Assembly: GCA_037367405.1 (NCBI GenBank)
Contig: JAZKJV010000300.1
Coordinates: 124,001-188,000 of the forward strand
DNA from: Ottelia alismoides
Taxonomy: Eukaryota; Streptophyta; Magnoliopsida; Alismatales; Hydrocharitaceae
Reading direction: 5' to 3'
DNA length: 64,000 bases
Shown: positions 32,868-46,016 of the stretch, piece by piece
How the letters are laid out: every line of letters starts with the position of its first letter
How positions within the stretch are numbered: position 1 is the first letter of the stretch
Made by a program: the position numbers and the translations under genes
The notes under the pieces: model-generated
Told to the model about the DNA's origin: nothing
The model's database searches: none
The model's input: the letters and a program-made list of their open reading frames with translations, nothing else

Positions 32868-33230
32868 GGGTGCGTTTGATTGGGGGGTTACCCCTCACTT
32901 TGGGTGGGTTACCCCCCAAAACCCATATTCCCAACACACTAGTGGGGCTCACTCTCTTTTCAATCAAAAAAATATATATTATACCATCATATCATCTAAA
33001 AATCATAAAATACTCAACTTCTACCCACTATTCCAAACTTCAATACAAATACATCACAACAATCACTCACTTTTTCAAATTTCAATACAATCATACCATA
33101 ATAACTACCAACTTTTTCAAATTCCAATACAATCACATCACACAAACCTTCCCAACCCTTAACTCACCAACCAAACACACAAATACAAAATCGGGTTATC
33201 CACCCCTGGATAACCCACGAATCAAACGCA
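32868..33230 (+). mobile_element. Second MITE family, copy 2
   Basis: Ends gggtgcgtttgattgg and cacgaatcaaacgca are inverted. The body matches 27938-28313. It abuts the MULE-type relic at 33235. Confidence 0.75.
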
Positions 33231-33234
33231 ATAT

Positions 33235-33440
33235 CAATTATACTCTTCAATTATACCCTTGATTTCTTATAAAATTTACAGTTCTACCCTTTTAGAATAT
33301 CAGTCTCATCCTTACTTTACCTTAAAGGAAAGGCGCAATTGTAATTTTTGTAAGAATTAAGGCACAACTGATATTAAAAAAAAGTGAGGCAGAACTGATA
33401 TTGCAGAAATTACGTGATAAAATTTAAAAAAAAAATAGTA
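33235..33440. mobile_element. Degenerate relative of the MULE-type MITE
   Basis: Shares ordered words with 35745-36007 (tactttaccttaa, ggcacaactgatatt). It lacks the outer termini, so it is a truncated, older copy. Confidence 0.5.
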
Positions 33441-34050
33441 ATGGGTAATTTTTTCCTCTAATTTAGACGTCCGATCAAAAACTATAGATTTTATCTAGAA
33501 CAAATGGGAAAAATTTAGAATCCAAGATAGCTACGTAGATTTCTCAGAATTAAGATAGGGCAACTTGCAACTCTGTTGAACGTGACGACCATGTAGCCGA
33601 CCATTTCTTCCCTTCCTTAGATGGGATCATAGGAATATTTCTAGTACGGTTTGTTGTGCCCTCTCCTTTTCTTTTCGTAAAATTCATGTGAAAAATCCAA
33701 GTTTACGTATTCAGTCCATGAATGTTGTTCTACTCAACTATCAAATTTTGTCAAAATCCGGTTAATTTATCTTAAAGGTCGAAGAAAGTCAATGTTTATG
33801 GGAATTAAAAAGCCATTTCAAAATTGACTAAATCGTTGACCTCTAAGATAAAATAGGTGTCAATATTGGATTTTTACAAAGTTTGTTGGGTGAGTTGAAC
33901 AATACTCATATATTGAAACTGTAAGGTTGGATTTTTCACAAGGAATTTTTATTTAAAAAAAGAAGGCACCGCGTGCCCTGTTGTAGGTATTCCTAAGGCA
34001 GCGGACCTGCTCCCTCCTTAGTCTAATGATTTGGTGGATGGAGGCATAAC
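33441..34050. other. Intergenic, nothing recognised
   Basis: AT-rich DNA; an imperfect inverted match around 33690-33940 (accaagtttacgtattca region against its inverse) hints at another old palindromic repeat, but ends cannot be set. Confidence 0.3.
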
Positions 34051-34062
34051 CTCTTCGCCACA

Positions 34063-34530
34063 ATGTTGGTAGATGGAGGTGTAAGGACAAACTTCCACGC
34101 CAAATTTTTGGTCTTCGATTTTCGATCCAAGAGTATCTACTTTCTTCAGCTTTTAGCCCATCGCAAACTCCTTACCAAAGGATCTGCTTGGGAAACTAAC
34201 CTTACATCAGTAAATCGTTGTCATCTTTGTAAGAACTACATTGAAGATTACTTGCACCTTTTCAATGATTACGTTATTAGAAGAGTTGTTTTCTTTGGAT
34301 TGACTCCCAAATTTCTTATATCCCATAAACCTATTATCCATGTCTGGAAACCTTGAAGCTACTCGGGTTAATTGGTATAATGTAGCCATTAGCTACCCTC
34401 TGGATGGCTATTTGGAAAGCCCGTTGTGACTATGCTTTCTCCGGCAAATAGGTTGATATCAGGCCATTAATCCATGGGGTTTCTGTTAGTTGTGGGTCTT
34501 GTGCTCTACTTTTCGAACCATATCTAGGGT
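34063..34530 (+). pseudogene. LINE reverse-transcriptase C-terminal debris (zf-RVT)
   Basis: The frame reads LLAHRKLLTKGSAW, then CHLCKNYIEDYLHLFNDY, the zinc-binding zf-RVT signature found at the end of plant L1-type reverse transcriptases (C-x2-C-x7-H pattern). After a stop at 34354 a second frame contains a W-x-A-I-W-K-A-R-type block around 34410. The polymerase core is absent. Confidence 0.6.
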
Positions 34531-34984
34531 TTTGTTACTCGGCTAACTTTTTAACAGCTTTGAGCTTTCCCTTCTTCATCTTACGGTCCGTTTGGTTGCA
34601 GAGTTGGACATGGTTGAATTGAGTTGGGTACTATTCACCGGGGTACTCCCTCCTCACAGTATTATGACGGTGTGATGACTCTCCACTTAACAACTTGCTT
34701 AAGAAATCCGTGGATACCTCCGCCAAAGCAAAGAAATTCATGCCAATTATCTCACGAAGCGTACTTGAGGATGCATTGCTATCGTAAATTTTTGGGGGCG
34801 ACATCTAGTCTGCTCATTTGCTTTATCCTTTTTTTTATTTAGCAAACTTTGTTTGTGCCTCGCGTATGTGCAGGCTCTTTTGGGGTTTGGATATTTTTAG
34901 CAGTCGTGGTTTTTGGCGGGTTCTCCTTAGTTGTGGCCAATGGGTTGGGGGCATGTCCGTCTAGTCCGTTCATGGATCAGGCTT

Positions 34985-35470
34985 GGGTTAAGAGATTTCA
35001 GAAATGGACCGGTCCGGCCTAATCTGCTCTTTGACCCGTCAGTCAACTGGACGAGCTATGGACATGTGCCATAAAGCCCGACCCAGCCCGACCCGCATAT
35101 ATAAGAATGTAGGTTTAAAATTTATATTTTAGATACATTTGATATAATATACTTCGAGTTTTTATTTTACATTGTCAATATTGCATCTTATTTTATAGTT
35201 TACATGCAAAGTAACACATATTATGGTTACTTGAATTTAGAAAGATTAGATAATGTTAAAACAACTTAATTATCTCCATAAATTTGATTAAAAAATCAAT
35301 AAAAATACTTTACATTTGGCTCATAGGCCGGCCCGACCCAGACTTGGGCTGGGCTTGGGCCTTGAAGTATGGCCCGTGGACCGGACCGAGCCAGGCCTTG
35401 AACAAGGGATTTTAGAATGTCGACCCGTTCGACCCGACCTATGATCCGACCTGACCTGCACTTTGACCAG
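34985..35470. repeat. Inverted GC-rich ended repeat (gcccgaccc type)
   Basis: GC-rich ends (34985-35095 and 35325-35470) built of gcccgacccagcc words on either side of an AT-rich centre are in inverted relation. The layout suggests a non-autonomous DNA element; exact termini and target duplication are not evident. Confidence 0.4.
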
Positions 35471-35744
35471 ATCTAGCTCTTTTGGTCATTTTGTTTTCCT
35501 CCTTCTAACGGAGGGGGAGGGTGCTGCTTTTAAACGATGAATGACATCTGATTTCTTTTTCTGAAAAAAAAATTATTTGAGTCACATTGCTCAAGTCTAA
35601 TCTTTTGGTGGACCTAATTATATGCATGTTCCCATTTAAGATATTGAAGCAAAAGGAGAGAGGGGGATTGGGAGGACAACAAATGCTCACGTAACCTATT
35701 CCTCCGATTTTGGGGAGTCAATTCAAATTTCGATATTTTTGTTA

Positions 35745-36007
35745 GGGTTTTTAGCAGTTGTGCCCCTCTGAGATATTGCAATTTCAGTTATGCCCCTCTC
35801 TTTTTTGAAATATCAGTTGTGCCTCTACCTTCTTGCAAAATTCACAATTCTGACCTTTTGTAATATCAGTTATGCCCCTGCTTTACCTTAACAGAAGGGC
35901 ACAACTGTGAATTTTGCAAGAATGTAAGGGCATAACTGATATTCCAAAAAAGAGAGAGGTATAACTGAAATTACAATATCTCAGAAGGGCACAACTGATA
36001 AAAACCC
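35745..36007. mobile_element. MULE-type MITE with perfect 9-bp target duplication
   Basis: Long near-perfect inverted ends start gggtttttagcagttgtgcc and end with the inverse (ggcacaactgataaaaaccc). Both flanks are TTTTTGTTA (35736-35744 and 36008-36016). Nine-base duplications with long inverted ends mark Mutator-like elements. The whole 263 bp can fold on itself around 35888. Confidence 0.85.
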
Positions 36008-36289
36008 TTTTTGTTATTGTTTATATTGGACGTGTTTGATTAATTAATCTGTATAGTTAATTTCAAAATAAAACGTTGGAATCTCTATGAACCTTTTCGG
36101 ATTCTCGACTGTTTTTTGGGATCAAATGAACGTCCCTTTCCCTTTGGTCTCCTCAACCGTTCTGTCCACATTACTTATTTCAGTCACTTTCGGATTCTCA
36201 ACCGATGAATGAATTTGAATCTTTTTTTTTTCTAAAAACTCACTATTTTAGTCCTGTCAGGTGTAACATGAAGCATATGCAATCTTTCT

Positions 36290-36435
36290 AAGGGTTTGTT
36301 TGATTACAGGGTTGGGTTGGGTTAGGGTACCCCTGTGAATAGTAAATTGTGAGGAGGATTGGGAGGGTTGGAAGGAGGGATATCCCGGGTTGGGCCAACC
36401 CAACCCTGCCCAACCCTACAAAAGTGTTCTCTCCA
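36290..36435. repeat. Palindromic GC-rich repeat fragment
   Basis: Words gggttgggttgggttaggg and ccaacccaaccctgcccaac face each other over a short spacer. The opening agggtttgtttgattacagg resembles the MITE termini of this window. Probably a short MITE; no duplication seen. Confidence 0.35.
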
Positions 36436-36439
36436 ACCA

Positions 36440-38396
36440 TTGAACAAAGTTTTTTTATTCGACTTAGATATGCTTTAGACGACAAACATTGTCGGAGTGT
36501 GAACACTTTGGTGATTTTTTATCTTAATTTATTTGTTATTGTTATTTTATATGTTCACTCATTCCGGGTCTTGCATACTTTCGTATCGAATGTTAAAATT
36601 ACCATTGATATTTTGTCCAATGATTTGTATCCGGATGTTCATTTTAATCTTGTCAATCCAGAAATGCATCTGTGAACAATATCTCCTTCATTTGTGTTCG
36701 GTAGGAAGGATAGGTTTTGAGAGAGAAGATTGGACAAGTTTTAGTATTTGTTATTCGTCGTTTAGTTGTAAAATAAAGGATAAGTGGCGAGGGAGATATG
36801 ATGATTTTGTTAATTGTGTAGGCCTTTCCCATTCAATTAGATCTTTCTCAGGGTTTAATTTGGGTTTCCTCAATATAGAGATCATCTTAGAGAAAGAAGG
36901 ACTATTGGTAAGGAGAGCATCGGTTACTTTGTCACATGTGTAGTTCAATCAACCAAAAGGATGATTCCAATTTCCAACTAAGGTGGAATAACTATGGTAA
37001 TCGGTTGATCATCCTCGGGCGATTCGACTTCTGTGAGAACATCGGTAATCATTTATGATTATATCATTCACAAGAATTGCCTGACTTAATACCACTGTGA
37101 GTTGACTTCACATGAGATTTACCACAACATTGACATTATTTCCATTTTTGAATCACCTCAAGATTATCTGCCAAATCTGTGGCTACTCAAAGATAATCGC
37201 GTGATATTTTGCTCTCAAAATTCTCATCTTAGTTTAAAGGACATGTCAATATCACTCTCAAAATTAGCATCTTAGATTAAAGGACATGTCTCTGATCGCT
37301 GCTCAACGGCAACATCGATCAAAATCATACCCATGACTTGTGGTCGATGGTAGAAGGCCTTGATGACATGGAAATTGTCATTGGTTGAGATCCTATTAAG
37401 TCAGTCAGTGGTAGAAATGTATAAACATCATTCATCTCATTCTTCAAAATAATTTCATTCGAATTATTGGGTGATTGTAGTTCTCCTTGGTTTTTCAGAG
37501 TCAAGGTTGCATCCATAGTTCCTTCGTCAATAATTTCCTCGAAATCTCCCTCGGTACCTTCATCAATTTTATGTCTCGCTATCGTCTTCCCCAAATCATC
37601 TCAAGCTAAATATAGTTCGAGAAGCGCTTGATCAGAACTTGGCTCATTATCTCTGAGGGGTTGTTCGTTTGGTGAATAAGGGGAATGGAATAAGGGGAAT
37701 AAGGTCCCATTTTTCTCCCAACACGGTTCCCCGTGGTACAATTATTTCTCATTATTTCATTTTATTTCACTCTTATTCATATCTTTATCTCACCTTACCT
37801 ACCTTTATTTCACCATATTCTCCTTATTCATATCCTCCAGCCGAACAAAGAATAGACCCTTATTCTTCTTATTCCCAATCCTTATTCCCGCTTATTCCTG
37901 AAACGAACAAAGGGTTACAATGTGTGACTCAGAGAGCAGGTTTACAAATAAGTGGGCATCAACTCTGAAAAATTAACAATCATTCTCTTTATGATATCTA
38001 TTCCTAAAACTTTGAATTTTTTAAGCACAGAGACATCATCAAGGCCTATCTCAATTTTGGTAAATAAAGTTTGAGGTAGAGGCATAATTAAATATGAGGG
38101 AGACAAACCTCACCAAGAGTTGCCTTGAAAGTTGTATTACTCATGTGATGAGAGGGTTGGTGGAAGGGCGAAGAGGGTTGAAGTTGTCGGTTTTCAAAGG
38201 AATTAGGATACCTTCCTCGGGTAGGGTCAAGTTGCACCCATGACTTTGATTTTTGACAGACAATATTCGTATTGAAATCTTCCTCAAACAGTACCGATTC
38301 ATCACGGGATTGGGGTGGAGATGGAAGCATTGAGTGGGGCAGTAAAGATTAGAGAAAAATGAAAATATTACAAACAAATTTATGCAAGTTGCTAAG
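36440..38396 (-). mobile_element. Decayed internal region of a minus-strand Athila-type element
   Basis: This lies on the internal side of the primer-binding site at 38397-38414. Two short minus-strand frames (37594-37325 and 38330-38088) might be relics of its leader or gag, but no conserved domain is visible. A Tourist-like MITE is inserted at 37657-37914. The lower boundary is uncertain. Confidence 0.4.
37657..37914 (+). mobile_element. Tourist-like MITE, copy 3
   Basis: Ends ggggttgttcgtttggtg and ctgaaacgaacaaaggg are inverted. The body matches 26220-26459 in the same orientation. Target duplication is not preserved (tga/tta). Confidence 0.75.
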
Positions 38397-38414
38397 TTCT
38401 TGGCAACGGCGCCA
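38397..38414 (-). other. Primer-binding site, tRNA-Asp type
   Basis: The minus strand reads TGGCGCCGTTGCCAAGAA; the first 13 bases are a perfect complement to the tRNA-Asp 3' end. It marks the junction between an internal region (lower coordinates) and a 5' LTR (higher coordinates). Confidence 0.75.
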
Positions 38415-38415
38415 A

Positions 38416-40540
38416 AATGAAAATGTGATTTTAGTGTGATAAGAAGTGGTATTTCTATGTTGTTATATGTTGATGAACTCCTTTCAATCTAGCTTTAAAT
38501 GTCGGTATTGTGGTATCCGTGGAAGAATAGCTATCAAATAAAAGTTATATTGGGTTGTATGTTTATTAAACTTGGACAATTACCAAGGTCGATCATAGGA
38601 AGGTAATTTCAAAACTAGGACTATGATGAGAAGGTTATTCAGTATAAACAGTGGTCGCAACGATTTCTTTTTTATATTTTATATTGTTTTTATATGATAT
38701 GGAGTTGAAAACAAAAGTTAGATTTGGAATAACTCAAGTATAAAAAAAGAACATAAGGTTTATAAATGTAAAAACGACTAAAAAAGTGGGAGAATATTTT
38801 TTATTGCTAATGCTTTAATTTTTTGTGATTTTTAAGAATATTTACATGGTGTTTTTAAAACATGTATTATTTAAAACAAGATCTATTAATACAAGATATA
38901 TGCTTTAGATACCTTAGAAGTACCAAATGTTAATGAAACTCAAAATGTCTATTATTCCAAGGCGGAGGACCTATTTTATCTACAAATGAATTCTTGACTT
39001 GTTATATGATTTTTATGACTTTTTGATGTTTTTGAATTTTGGATGAAATATGCATTATTTTTCCATGATTTTTTGATACGCGATGAAATAAAGCATGATG
39101 AACAAACTACAATTTAAAAAATGAATATTTTTTTATGGATTTTCTACATAAAAATACAATTTTTAGAGTTTTTATTTTCTAGAAATTACAGATAATATAT
39201 GCAAACAAAAAATAAGGATGTGTGGGATGGTGAGATGCATGCTAGATAATTTTAACAAGGCCAAATGTTGCAACACAAGCTTAATAAAATTTAAGTTGTG
39301 AAATTAGCAATTAAATCCCTTAAGCACAAATTCAGGATTTAAGATCTAATTTTTGAAGAAGATAAAGCACCGAAAATCCTACGAGTGTGCCAAATTTCAC
39401 AATTTAATTCAATAAGAAGAATTTTCTAGCAATTTAAAATAGGTTAACCCAGTGACTTACTTCAGAAATTCATTAAAATTAAACTTTGCATGCAAAAATT
39501 CTCAAATTTTTGTAGAAGTTAGAAATAGACAACACATGTCTCTTATAAAAATTGTAAAAAAATGAATTTTGATGGTTAAAATACAAAATAAACACTAAGA
39601 ACCTAAATAAAAAAATAAAATTAAGCCAATCACAAACAGGTACAAAAGAGCATGTTTATAATTTTGAAAATATGAAGAAGGATGTTATTAGTACTCCCCT
39701 TGATGGGCAGGGGTACAAAAGCAGCACTTCATAAAAAAACTTTAAGGTAGCGTTTGGCTACCGGGTTACCCTCCCCTTGGAGGAGTTTACTCCTCTTAAC
39801 CCAAATCCCCCCTCTCTTCCCGTGGGCCCCACTTTATTTCTTTTTTAAAAAATTAAATAAATCAATTTTACATTATCAATCCTATCAAAAAATAATATAT
39901 TATACCATCATATCATATAAAAATTATAAACTACTCCACTTCTACTTACTTTTCGAAACTTCAATACAATCACATCACAATAACTACTCACTTTTTCAAA
40001 CTTCAATACAATCATATCACCCCAAACTCACTTCTAACCCACCCCCAGTTTAATCCTCTATCCAAACACAAAAATCCAAAAACGGATTACCCTCTACCAA
40101 TTTAACCTGCCTTAACCCACCAACCAAACGTACCCTCGGTGCAACTTCTTTACGATTTCACACATTAAAGACATAAACTAGAAGTGGGTGCCTGATCCTA
40201 ATTGCATGATGCTCCATGTGTCAACATGTTATTGTTTCTCCCTGAAGCTCGGTTGGTGGTGGCGATGCTCGAGCAGTGCTCCAACGAGCCCATCCTTATC
40301 CTGCCATGGCCTTGGAGATGCTACAAAGCTCAGATCAGCAAGGGACAAATACTTGCAACTTCATCGTGGCCTGCTCTAACTGCTTGGAGTCTCATAGAGA
40401 ATTAGAGGTGGTTGACACGTAAGTGTGCTTCAGATGATCGGAGATCCTAGCAGGTTTCCAACCAGTCACAATAAAGCATCGGAAGGGCTTTCTTCACCTC
40501 TAGAAATACCTGCTAACTCATACAAACATGTAAGATAATG
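38416..40540 (-). repeat. LTR of the minus-strand relic, partial
   Basis: Starts beside the primer-binding site. A U5-type stem-loop lies at 38571-38587 (CTTGG/CCAAG) next to gatcGACCTTGG on the minus strand, at the same distance from the LTR end as in the other elements. The AT-rich part is followed by a GC-richer centre from about 40140. A MITE is inserted at 39746-40134. The distal part is lost near 40540. Confidence 0.5.
39746..40134 (+). mobile_element. Second MITE family, copy 3
   Basis: Ends ggtagcgtttggctacc and caccaaccaaacgtacc are inverted and preceded by TAA. The body matches 27938-28313, including tatcatatcatataaaaatt. Confidence 0.8.
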
Positions 40541-41082
40541 TTAAGTACATATCGAAAAAAAATGGCGTGCCCGAGAAAAACTCATATTAGCTGCATATAT
40601 CATAATTATATCAAATAAAAAAACTAGTACATCTAAAAATTTTGTTTAACATGAATCAAATGTTGGTATGAAAATCATAGCAAGAACATGAATATATGTA
40701 CAAGAGAAACTCATATTAGCAAGCCAATTATGCACATGAGAAATTCCTATTAGCAAAACACCTCATATTAGCAAGAAATAAAGAACATATGCACAAGAGA
40801 AACTCTTAATACCAAGAAACACATAGTTGCTAATAACTCATATTAGCAAGAAACATGAATGCATGCACAACAAAAACTCGTGTTAACGCATGACAATAGA
40901 AAACTCATGAGAATATATGCACATGAGAAACTCAAATTAGTAAGATACATGATTGTATGCATGTGATAAACTCATACGATTAGTAACATGGACCTCGGCA
41001 CAAAAGAAACATATGCAGCTAAGAGAAACATATGCCCATGAACATATCCTACAACAGAATTAGTTACATGAACATATCATAT
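40540..41082. repeat. Degenerate minisatellite of about 45-60 bp
   Basis: Variants of catatgcacaagagaaactc and atattagcaagaaac recur about ten times, with irregular spacing. No coding content. Confidence 0.55.
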
Positions 41083-42482
41083 TGATGAATATATAATTCA
41101 TCGCTTTCTTATCTGAAAATAAAGCTCCTTTCTTAAGTAATTAAGTGCATTTAGACATTAGCAGTGCATTATTATCATTGAGGAAGATGTGAATAAGATG
41201 CATATGTTATCATTTGTATTTACATTAATAAAGAGCCAAAATTGTGTATATAAATCACGTGTATATTTGCCTAATTTCTCACATTTTTAATTAATACACC
41301 AACTCCAAATTGAATAAAATAAAATCCACTGGGTAAATATCACTAACACTAACGAATGAAAAATACCCAAAAAAACTACAACTGTATATATGTCAGATAA
41401 AGCTAAACCCTAGTAGTGAGACCAAAAAGGTGTAAAGTCAAATATTCTCACATACAGTCTCTTATAAATACATGCTCACTTTTTAATTAATGTACATTAT
41501 ACAGATCAAGACCAAATTTAAAAGAATCAGAGTTCATGTGTGAAACTGGATTTTGGTCCACATTGTATATTGTACATATTTACTAATTTTGACTTATCAT
41601 TTCATATACATAACCAAGTCTTTCTTATTTGTTTCTTTTTCATTTATTTTCTTTGATTTGTATTTTAATAATGTGTACAAAAATCAAAATTTAAAAACAA
41701 TTCAAAAATTAAAGAAACACGGCATTATGAGTCTGTACATAGAGTTTGTACATAAGTCTCTTTTATTTTATTCGTCTATTTTCTCAATCATTAAAAAACA
41801 CAAAAAAATTATCGTGTAAATAATTCTCTTCTATTTTATTTGATTTACTTTGAATTTCTCTTTCATTAAAAAAATCACAAAAATTGTAAAATATAAAACA
41901 AGGTATTTTATATACATAAAACACCAGCAAAAAATAACTTTGCGCAAATGGCGTTTGTTGGTCTTGGCCCCTCCATGAAAGTAGATCTCATTGAGACAAA
42001 CAACTTTTGTGAAGAACGACTTTAACTTGAGGTTGTTTCCTATTTTATTTTTATTTGTTTAATTTATTATTTCAATTTTTGTGGAGGTGACACACGGTAG
42101 CTTCATGAGCCGCCGCGTGTCCCCCATCCCAAGCATCTCTCTTCTCGGTCGTTGGATCAGCTATGATCCAATGGCTCTGATCATCCCTCCCACTTCTTTT
42201 ATTATTTATTTATTTTCCTTCTTTTCTCTTCTCAAAGTGATGTTCCCTCAATTATTCTATCTCGACCGATTGAATGATCGAGACCTCGTCTCGTTCCTCC
42301 AGCTTCCTCCGCCTACGACCCAATGCCTTCAACCATTCCTCCGTACGACACAGCCTCCATCGATCGAGCCCCTACCCTCGGTAAAAGACTCGCTGCCCAC
42401 CTCTCCAGTCATACCTAACCACCATCTCTGAACCCCTCGCAAAACTCTAGCTACCCAACAAAACCCCATCATTGTCGCACAT
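41083..42482 (+). repeat. 5' LTR of the outer element, first part
   Basis: Begins TGATGAAT-ATATA-ATTCATC, the lineage's terminal palindrome. The first ~480 bp align in word order with 42483-42960 (for example ttttaattaatg-acatt-a). A GC-richer centre starts at 42081, holding tcgttggatcagctatgatc. It breaks at 42482, where the nested element starts. Confidence 0.65.
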
Positions 42483-45400
42483 TGATGAATTTGAGATTCA
42501 TCTCTAATTAGCTGAAAATAGAGCTTCATTCCGAGAAATTAGGTTCATTCATATGTTAATATCTAAAATTTAGCTTTCATAAACTTGTAAATAATTTACA
42601 TAAATTAGCATTACATTTTGCATTCATGATCATATGTAAATTTTCACCTAATTTCGCCTATTTTTGGTTAAATCATGCTAATTCCAATTGACATAAAACA
42701 AACTTCATTGTGTACAAATAACCAACCTTAATGGAGGAAATATCCAAAAATATACTAACCTGTATATATTTGAATAAACTTAAATCCTGATTTCAGGACA
42801 AAAGGCCGCAAACGTTGATATCTCTCTCATACAATGTCCAAATGCACTCTACTTACTTTTAATTAATGCACATTCAATTATCTAAAAGTAAAGATTCAAA
42901 ATCAAAAGAATCAAAATTCACTTGTGAAAATTAGATTTCAGGACTTAACCGTTGTACATATTTATTTTATTTATTTCTTTTTCATTTCTTTATTTAATTT
43001 CATGATTTATCTAATTACGTAAAAATTAAAATAAAAAAAATCAGAAAAATAAATAAAAAAGCATTATGACCTAAGCCCATTTACTAATTTACATGTTTAT
43101 ACCTCACATTTTTAATTATTATTAATTCACAAAAATATCAAAAAATGTATTTGAGTCCATTACACTATTTCACATCATATTTGATTTTTAAATGCATTAT
43201 TCGTCTACAAAAAAACAAGTAAAAATTACTAAACTAAAATATTGATATTTTATGTACATAAGATATCACCAAAGAAATCGTATTTGGCATTAGTCCATCT
43301 CATTTGCATTTGGGTCCTTCATGTACATTAGAGACTACATTTAGATGCGCATTTTTATTCTTGTCATTTTGCATTGGAGCTCATTTACTATTTTAAATTT
43401 AATTTGCTATCATTTTTAAGCACCGGTCAAGGTCTTAGTCAATTGGTCGCATCCGCGTAGCATACCCACATTGGGCCATGTCAGCGCATGGTCAGTCGCC
43501 TAGTCAACTCGGGTCAACCCTTTTTGTATTTTGCGCTCTTGATTTTTCTGGCCATTGGATCGACTATAATCCAACAGTCCAGAACAAATCCGCATAACCC
43601 TAAGACTTGTCTCACCTTTCTTACATGCCCCCATGTGCGTAGCACATGCCTGACCTCCATCGTTGGATCATGATGGATCCAACGGTGGTTGTACTTCATC
43701 TTCCACCTCCGAGCGTCGCCCCTTCCTCCGCCCTCAGCGCATCCTTCTTCCTCCTCATGCTCCTTCATCTCCGATCACATCTCCACCATCTTCTCCCCTT
43801 CTCCGATCATCTGCCTCGACCAGACCACCCTCTCAGACTAGCCTCTCGATCGATCGAACCCAAATCTAAACCCTAATTGCCAACCTCTAACGAACTTTAT
43901 CCCCTCCGATCACACTCAACCATATCCTATATCTGAAAACCTACCAAGCCACCTTATCCCATCGCCTTACCCAATGAAGACCCATCACTTGCAGCCTCTC
44001 TAAACCCCCAACCCAATCTCCATAGATCTACCAGATCTTATCCAGATCACAGCTGGTCGTTAGGGCTCCAATCTCTCACGACTCCTCTCCTTCTCGCCAA
44101 CAACCCATCACCTCTCCCCCCTATTTAAACCTCTCTCCTATCAATCCAAACCATCCGTAATTAATCGAAAAATTAAAAGAGAGAGCAAGCTGTGAGAGGG
44201 GGTGGTGATAGCACCGCAATCCCTTCAGCAAGAACCAATCTCCAGGATCGATCCAAGGTGCTCTTCGAGCACCTTGCTACTGCCCCATCACGTGAGCGGT
44301 TTAGCTTTTTACTCCCTTCATCGGAGTGAATCGAGTGACGATCAAGAGAAGGTGGCCTCAGCCACTTCCATCCCAAGTGAAGAATCATCAGATATCCCCC
44401 TCACCTCCTTCGTCTTCTTCTTATCCTGGTAATCTTTTCTTTCTTCACTCATCCCCATTCATCGACAACACCACACCTCACCTCTCACCCCTCCTCAATT
44501 CCTCTTCCATCCCTCCAAACCTACTCCAACTCTGGTGACTCAATTCACCAGATACCAGCTCCTATTCCACTACATAAGCTACAGGAGCATTCCACCCATA
44601 TTTTTCCCCCTTGGAGCTTCCATATTTGAGCCCTCTTATCGCATGTAGGACACACCAGAGACACCATCGAGATCCTCTGTGTGGCATCCACTATGGTTGT
44701 GTGTTGGCCAAACCTTCATCAGAGGAAGAAGACATCTCAGAGTCCAAGCGTACAGGGGTTGTAGATCACACGAGGAGATTCGATCATGGTTGTTCATTTA
44801 GCGCTCAATACCAGTCGATGATCGCATCAATCGGGCTCATCCAGGTCGCTTACCTGATACTGCCCAAACATAGAGCCTCGATCATCTCGAAGCAAGCACG
44901 AAGCTGCCATGTGGAGGCCCATATCAAAGATGTCCCTATCGAGCCTCTTATCATGTGCCCACGCACATGCGGCAGGTGGAAATTGCACTCATGCCCCTCC
45001 ACAAATCAATAATTGCAAGAAGAACCCTATTCGCATGTGTTACGTGCATGACCCTGGGTATTTTGTGCTAGTGCCCCGCCGTAGAAAATTTACACAGGAA
45101 TCCTAGCAGCTTTGTCAAATTGCAAGAAGGTCTCTGCAATGGTATAATTGTGAACAATTATATTTATTTTGTTTACATTTTTACCTCTATACTTCAATTA
45201 TTCATATCTTGCACATCTAATGTTGGTTTTTTACATTCTTAGTGTCATTTTGTTCCTCTTTGCATTGTCTATCATATAGAATACTAAGACATTCATTTGA
45301 AGACATTTTTTACATTAGTAAAATTGAGCCATTTACTCTTTATATTGAGCACATTTACACTTGCTATGATTGATTTTTGTTGTTCACTTGTGCATTAATT

Positions 45401-45996
45401 TGGGGAAATTTATTTGGGATAGAATTTGATATTAATTTAACATTATTTGAATATTCATTCTTTAAAATTAATTTGGCTTGGATTTTACTTCATAGTCCTT
45501 GCATTAAATCATCACATTATTGTATATCTTGCATTAAATCATCATATTATTGCATATCATTCATTTCATCATCTTTTAAAATGCATAAAAAAGGGTGCAT
45601 TTGTTAATTTATCTCTCACCCTATAGCATAACATTATTTATGCTGCATTAAAATATTTTTTAAATTCATGCACCCTATTTCTTTTATTAATTAATTACAT
45701 CTTGTATTTAAAAACCAATAAAAATCTGAAAAAAATATAAAAAAACACCTAAAAATATTCATTTCTCTTCAAGAATCTATTTTTCTGAATTATTTGAGAG
45801 TTAATTCTAAACCCTCATATTACATTCATAAGTTCGACATTAGGACTTACTCAAGTAAAATAAATAATTTGAAGGTATTGAGATTTAATTCTCTAAATCA
45901 TTTCTCGATGCAATCAATTTTGACGTTTCTGAATTGTCATGCTACAAAAACAATTAAAACGATGATATTAAAAGGGTGATTCCGAGATGCTTGTCA
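42483..45996 (+). repeat. 5' LTR of the nested element
   Basis: 3514 bp from TGATGAAT-TTGAG-ATTCATC to TTGTCA. The first ~950 and last ~980 bases match the partner LTR at 51775-55789. The centre (about 43430-45010), which is C/T-rich and carries gttggatcatgatggatcc at 43662, does not match directly. A degraded U5 block lies near 45830-45860. Confidence 0.75.
44122..44129 (+). promoter_or_regulatory. Candidate TATA box in the 5' LTR
   Basis: TATTTAAA within ccccctatttaaacctctct, in a C-rich context about 30 bases ahead of a plausible start near 44155. This would be the promoter of the nested element. Confidence 0.4.
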
Positions 45997-45998
45997 AA

Positions 45999-46016
45999 TG
46001 GCATCATTGTCGGAGA
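45999..46016 (+). other. Decayed primer-binding site, tRNA-Asp type
   Basis: TGGCATCATTGTCGGAGA differs from the tRNA-Asp complement at five positions, all C-to-T or G-to-A. It sits two bases after the LTR end. Confidence 0.7.
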
